Assembly: GCA_946481445.1 (NCBI GenBank)
Contig: CAMLOA010000126.1
Span: forward strand, 1 to 6,301
Direction: 5' to 3'
Length of the DNA stretch: 6,301 nucleotides
Source of the DNA: an uncultured Devosia sp.
GTDB taxonomy: Bacteria > Pseudomonadota > Alphaproteobacteria > Rhizobiales > Devosiaceae
In this document: positions 5,313 to 6,301 of the stretch, piece by piece
How positions within the stretch are numbered: the first letter of the stretch is position 1
Layout of the letters: each line of letters starts with the position of its first letter
Made by a program: the position numbers and the translations under genes
Notes under the pieces: model-generated
Told to the model about the DNA's origin: nothing
What the model saw: only the letters and a program-made list of their open reading frames with translations
The model's database searches: none

Positions 5313-6301
5313 ATGGACCTGCTTTCCTCGCTTGCCCTGGGCTTCTCGGTCGCGCTCGACCCGATCAACATCCTTTACTGCTTCATCGGCGTGCTGCTGG
5401 GCACGCTGGTGGGTGTGCTGCCCGGAATCGGGCCGACGGCCACCATCGCCATGCTCCTGCCCATCACCTTCACGCTGGGGCCGGAAACGGCGCTGATCAT
5501 GCTGGCGGGCATCTATTACGGCGCCCAGTATGGCGGCTCGACCACGGCGATCCTGATCAACTTGCCGGGGGAATCCTCGGCGGCGGTGACAGCGATCGAC
5601 GGCTACCAGATGGCCCGCAAGGGCCGGGCCGGGCCGGCGCTGGCCGCCGCGGCCCTCGGCTCGTTCTTCGCCGGCTCGGTGGCCACGCTGTTACTGGCCT
5701 TCTTCGCCCCGCCGCTGGCGCGGGCAGCGCTCAATTTCGGGGCACCGGAATATTTCTCGCTGATCGTGCTGGGTCTTCTGGTCTCGATCGCGCTGGCGCA
5801 TGGCTCCATCCTCAAGGCGCTGGGGATGATCGTGCTGGGCCTGCTGCTCGGCATGGTTGGCCAGGACATCTATACCGGAACGCCGCGCTTCACCTTCGGG
5901 GTGCGCGAACTGTTCGGCGGCCTCAACTTCGTGGCCGTGGCGGTGGGCGTGTTCGGCATAGCCGAAATCCTGCGTAACCTCGAGAACGAGCGGGAGCGCG
6001 AAGTCGGGGTCAAGTCGGTGACAAACCTCTGGCTGACCAGGGACGACATGAAACGCATCGTGGCGCCCGTCCTGCGCGGCACGACGCTTGGCTCGATCCT
6101 GGGCGTGCTGCCGGGCGGGGGACATATCCTGTCCTCCTTTGCCTCCTATTCGGCCGAGAAGCGGCTTTCAAAGAATCCGGAGGAGTTCGGCAAGGGCGCC
6201 ATCGAAGGCGTGGCCGGGCCGGAATCGGCCAACAATGCCGCAGCACAGACCAGCTTCATCCCGCTGATGACACTGGGCATTCCCGCCCACCCGGTGATGG
6301 C
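5313..6301 (+). CDS. tctA: TTT transporter large membrane subunit (TctA family), 3' end outside window
   Basis: Bases 5313-6299 encode 329 complete residues with no stop; family members run to about 500, so roughly one third is missing beyond the window edge. TctA is the multi-spanning inner-membrane channel that moves carboxylates with a cation gradient, fed by TctC. Visible signatures: [17 protein letters not shown] (30-46), [20 protein letters not shown] (68-87) in the first half, then [20 protein letters not shown] (260-279), [20 protein letters not shown] (281-300) and [20 protein letters not shown] (301-320) followed by LGIP. The GVLPG element occurs twice (34-38 and 264-268), reflecting the two homologous halves of the family. 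Hydrophobic segments at about 21-50, 56-82, 107-135, 146-183 and 204-219 are visible; a charged loop (220-247) divides the halves. It follows tctB by 10 bases with a good ribosome-binding site. Nothing suggests damage within the visible part. Confidence 0.95.
   Translation, partial: MDLLSSLALGFSVALDPINILYCFIGVLLGTLVGVLPGIGPTATIAMLLPITFTLGPETALIMLAGIYYGAQYGGSTTAILINLPGESSAAVTAIDGYQMARKGRAGPALAAAALGSFFAGSVATLLLAFFAPPLARAALNFGAPEYFSLIVLGLLVSIALAHGSILKALGMIVLGLLLGMVGQDIYTGTPRFTFGVRELFGGLNFVAVAVGVFGIAEILRNLENEREREVGVKSVTNLWLTRDDMKRIVAPVLRGTTLGSILGVLPGGGHILSSFASYSAEKRLSKNPEEFGKGAIEGVAGPESANNAAAQTSFIPLMTLGIPAHPVM

Overview
The window is GC-rich (well above 60% by eye) and looks like alphaproteobacterial chromosome, probably Hyphomicrobiales. 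The grounds are strong G/C third-position codon bias, a Rhizobium-like DctB/DctD pair, a Bug-type tricarboxylate transporter operon and GC-rich extragenic palindromes of a kind I associate with that order. The assignment is inference, not demonstrated. No mobile element, CRISPR array, tRNA or rRNA was seen.

Layout. Bases 1-80 hold the 3' tail of an unidentified plus-strand gene. Bases 81-182 hold a GC-rich palindromic element between convergent genes. On the minus strand, a sensor kinase (dctB-like, 3600-1717) precedes a sigma54-type response regulator (dctD-like, 1529-183). They are separated by 187 bases carrying two copies of a palindromic repeat in opposite orientation. Bases 3601-3789 are a divergent control region. 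Plus-strand genes tctC (3790-4773), tctB (4841-5302) and tctA (5313 to beyond the window end) encode a complete-looking tripartite tricarboxylate transporter (TTT): periplasmic binding protein, small membrane subunit and large membrane subunit. tctA is cut by the window edge.

How the parts fit. The divergent region holds a full-consensus sigma54 -24/-12 promoter (TGGCACGCAGCTTGCA, 3715-3730) pointing at tctC. About 87 and 120 bp upstream of the predicted start lie two related inverted repeats of form GCAAGNNNTTGC, 33 bp apart and therefore roughly on the same DNA face. This is the architecture expected for an NtrC/DctD-family activator. The simplest model is that DctB senses a periplasmic carboxylate, phosphorylates DctD, and DctD bound at the two repeats activates the sigma54 promoter of tctCBA. 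A 28-bp perfect palindrome between tctC and tctB probably sets the ratio of binding protein to membrane subunits.

The most interesting point is the pairing. DctBD is classically linked to DctA or TRAP dicarboxylate carriers, while TTT operons are classically linked to the OmpR-type TctDE pair. Here sigma54-dependent DctBD-type control is attached to a TTT system. DctD also carries GAFTSA in place of the usual GAFTGA sigma54-contact loop.
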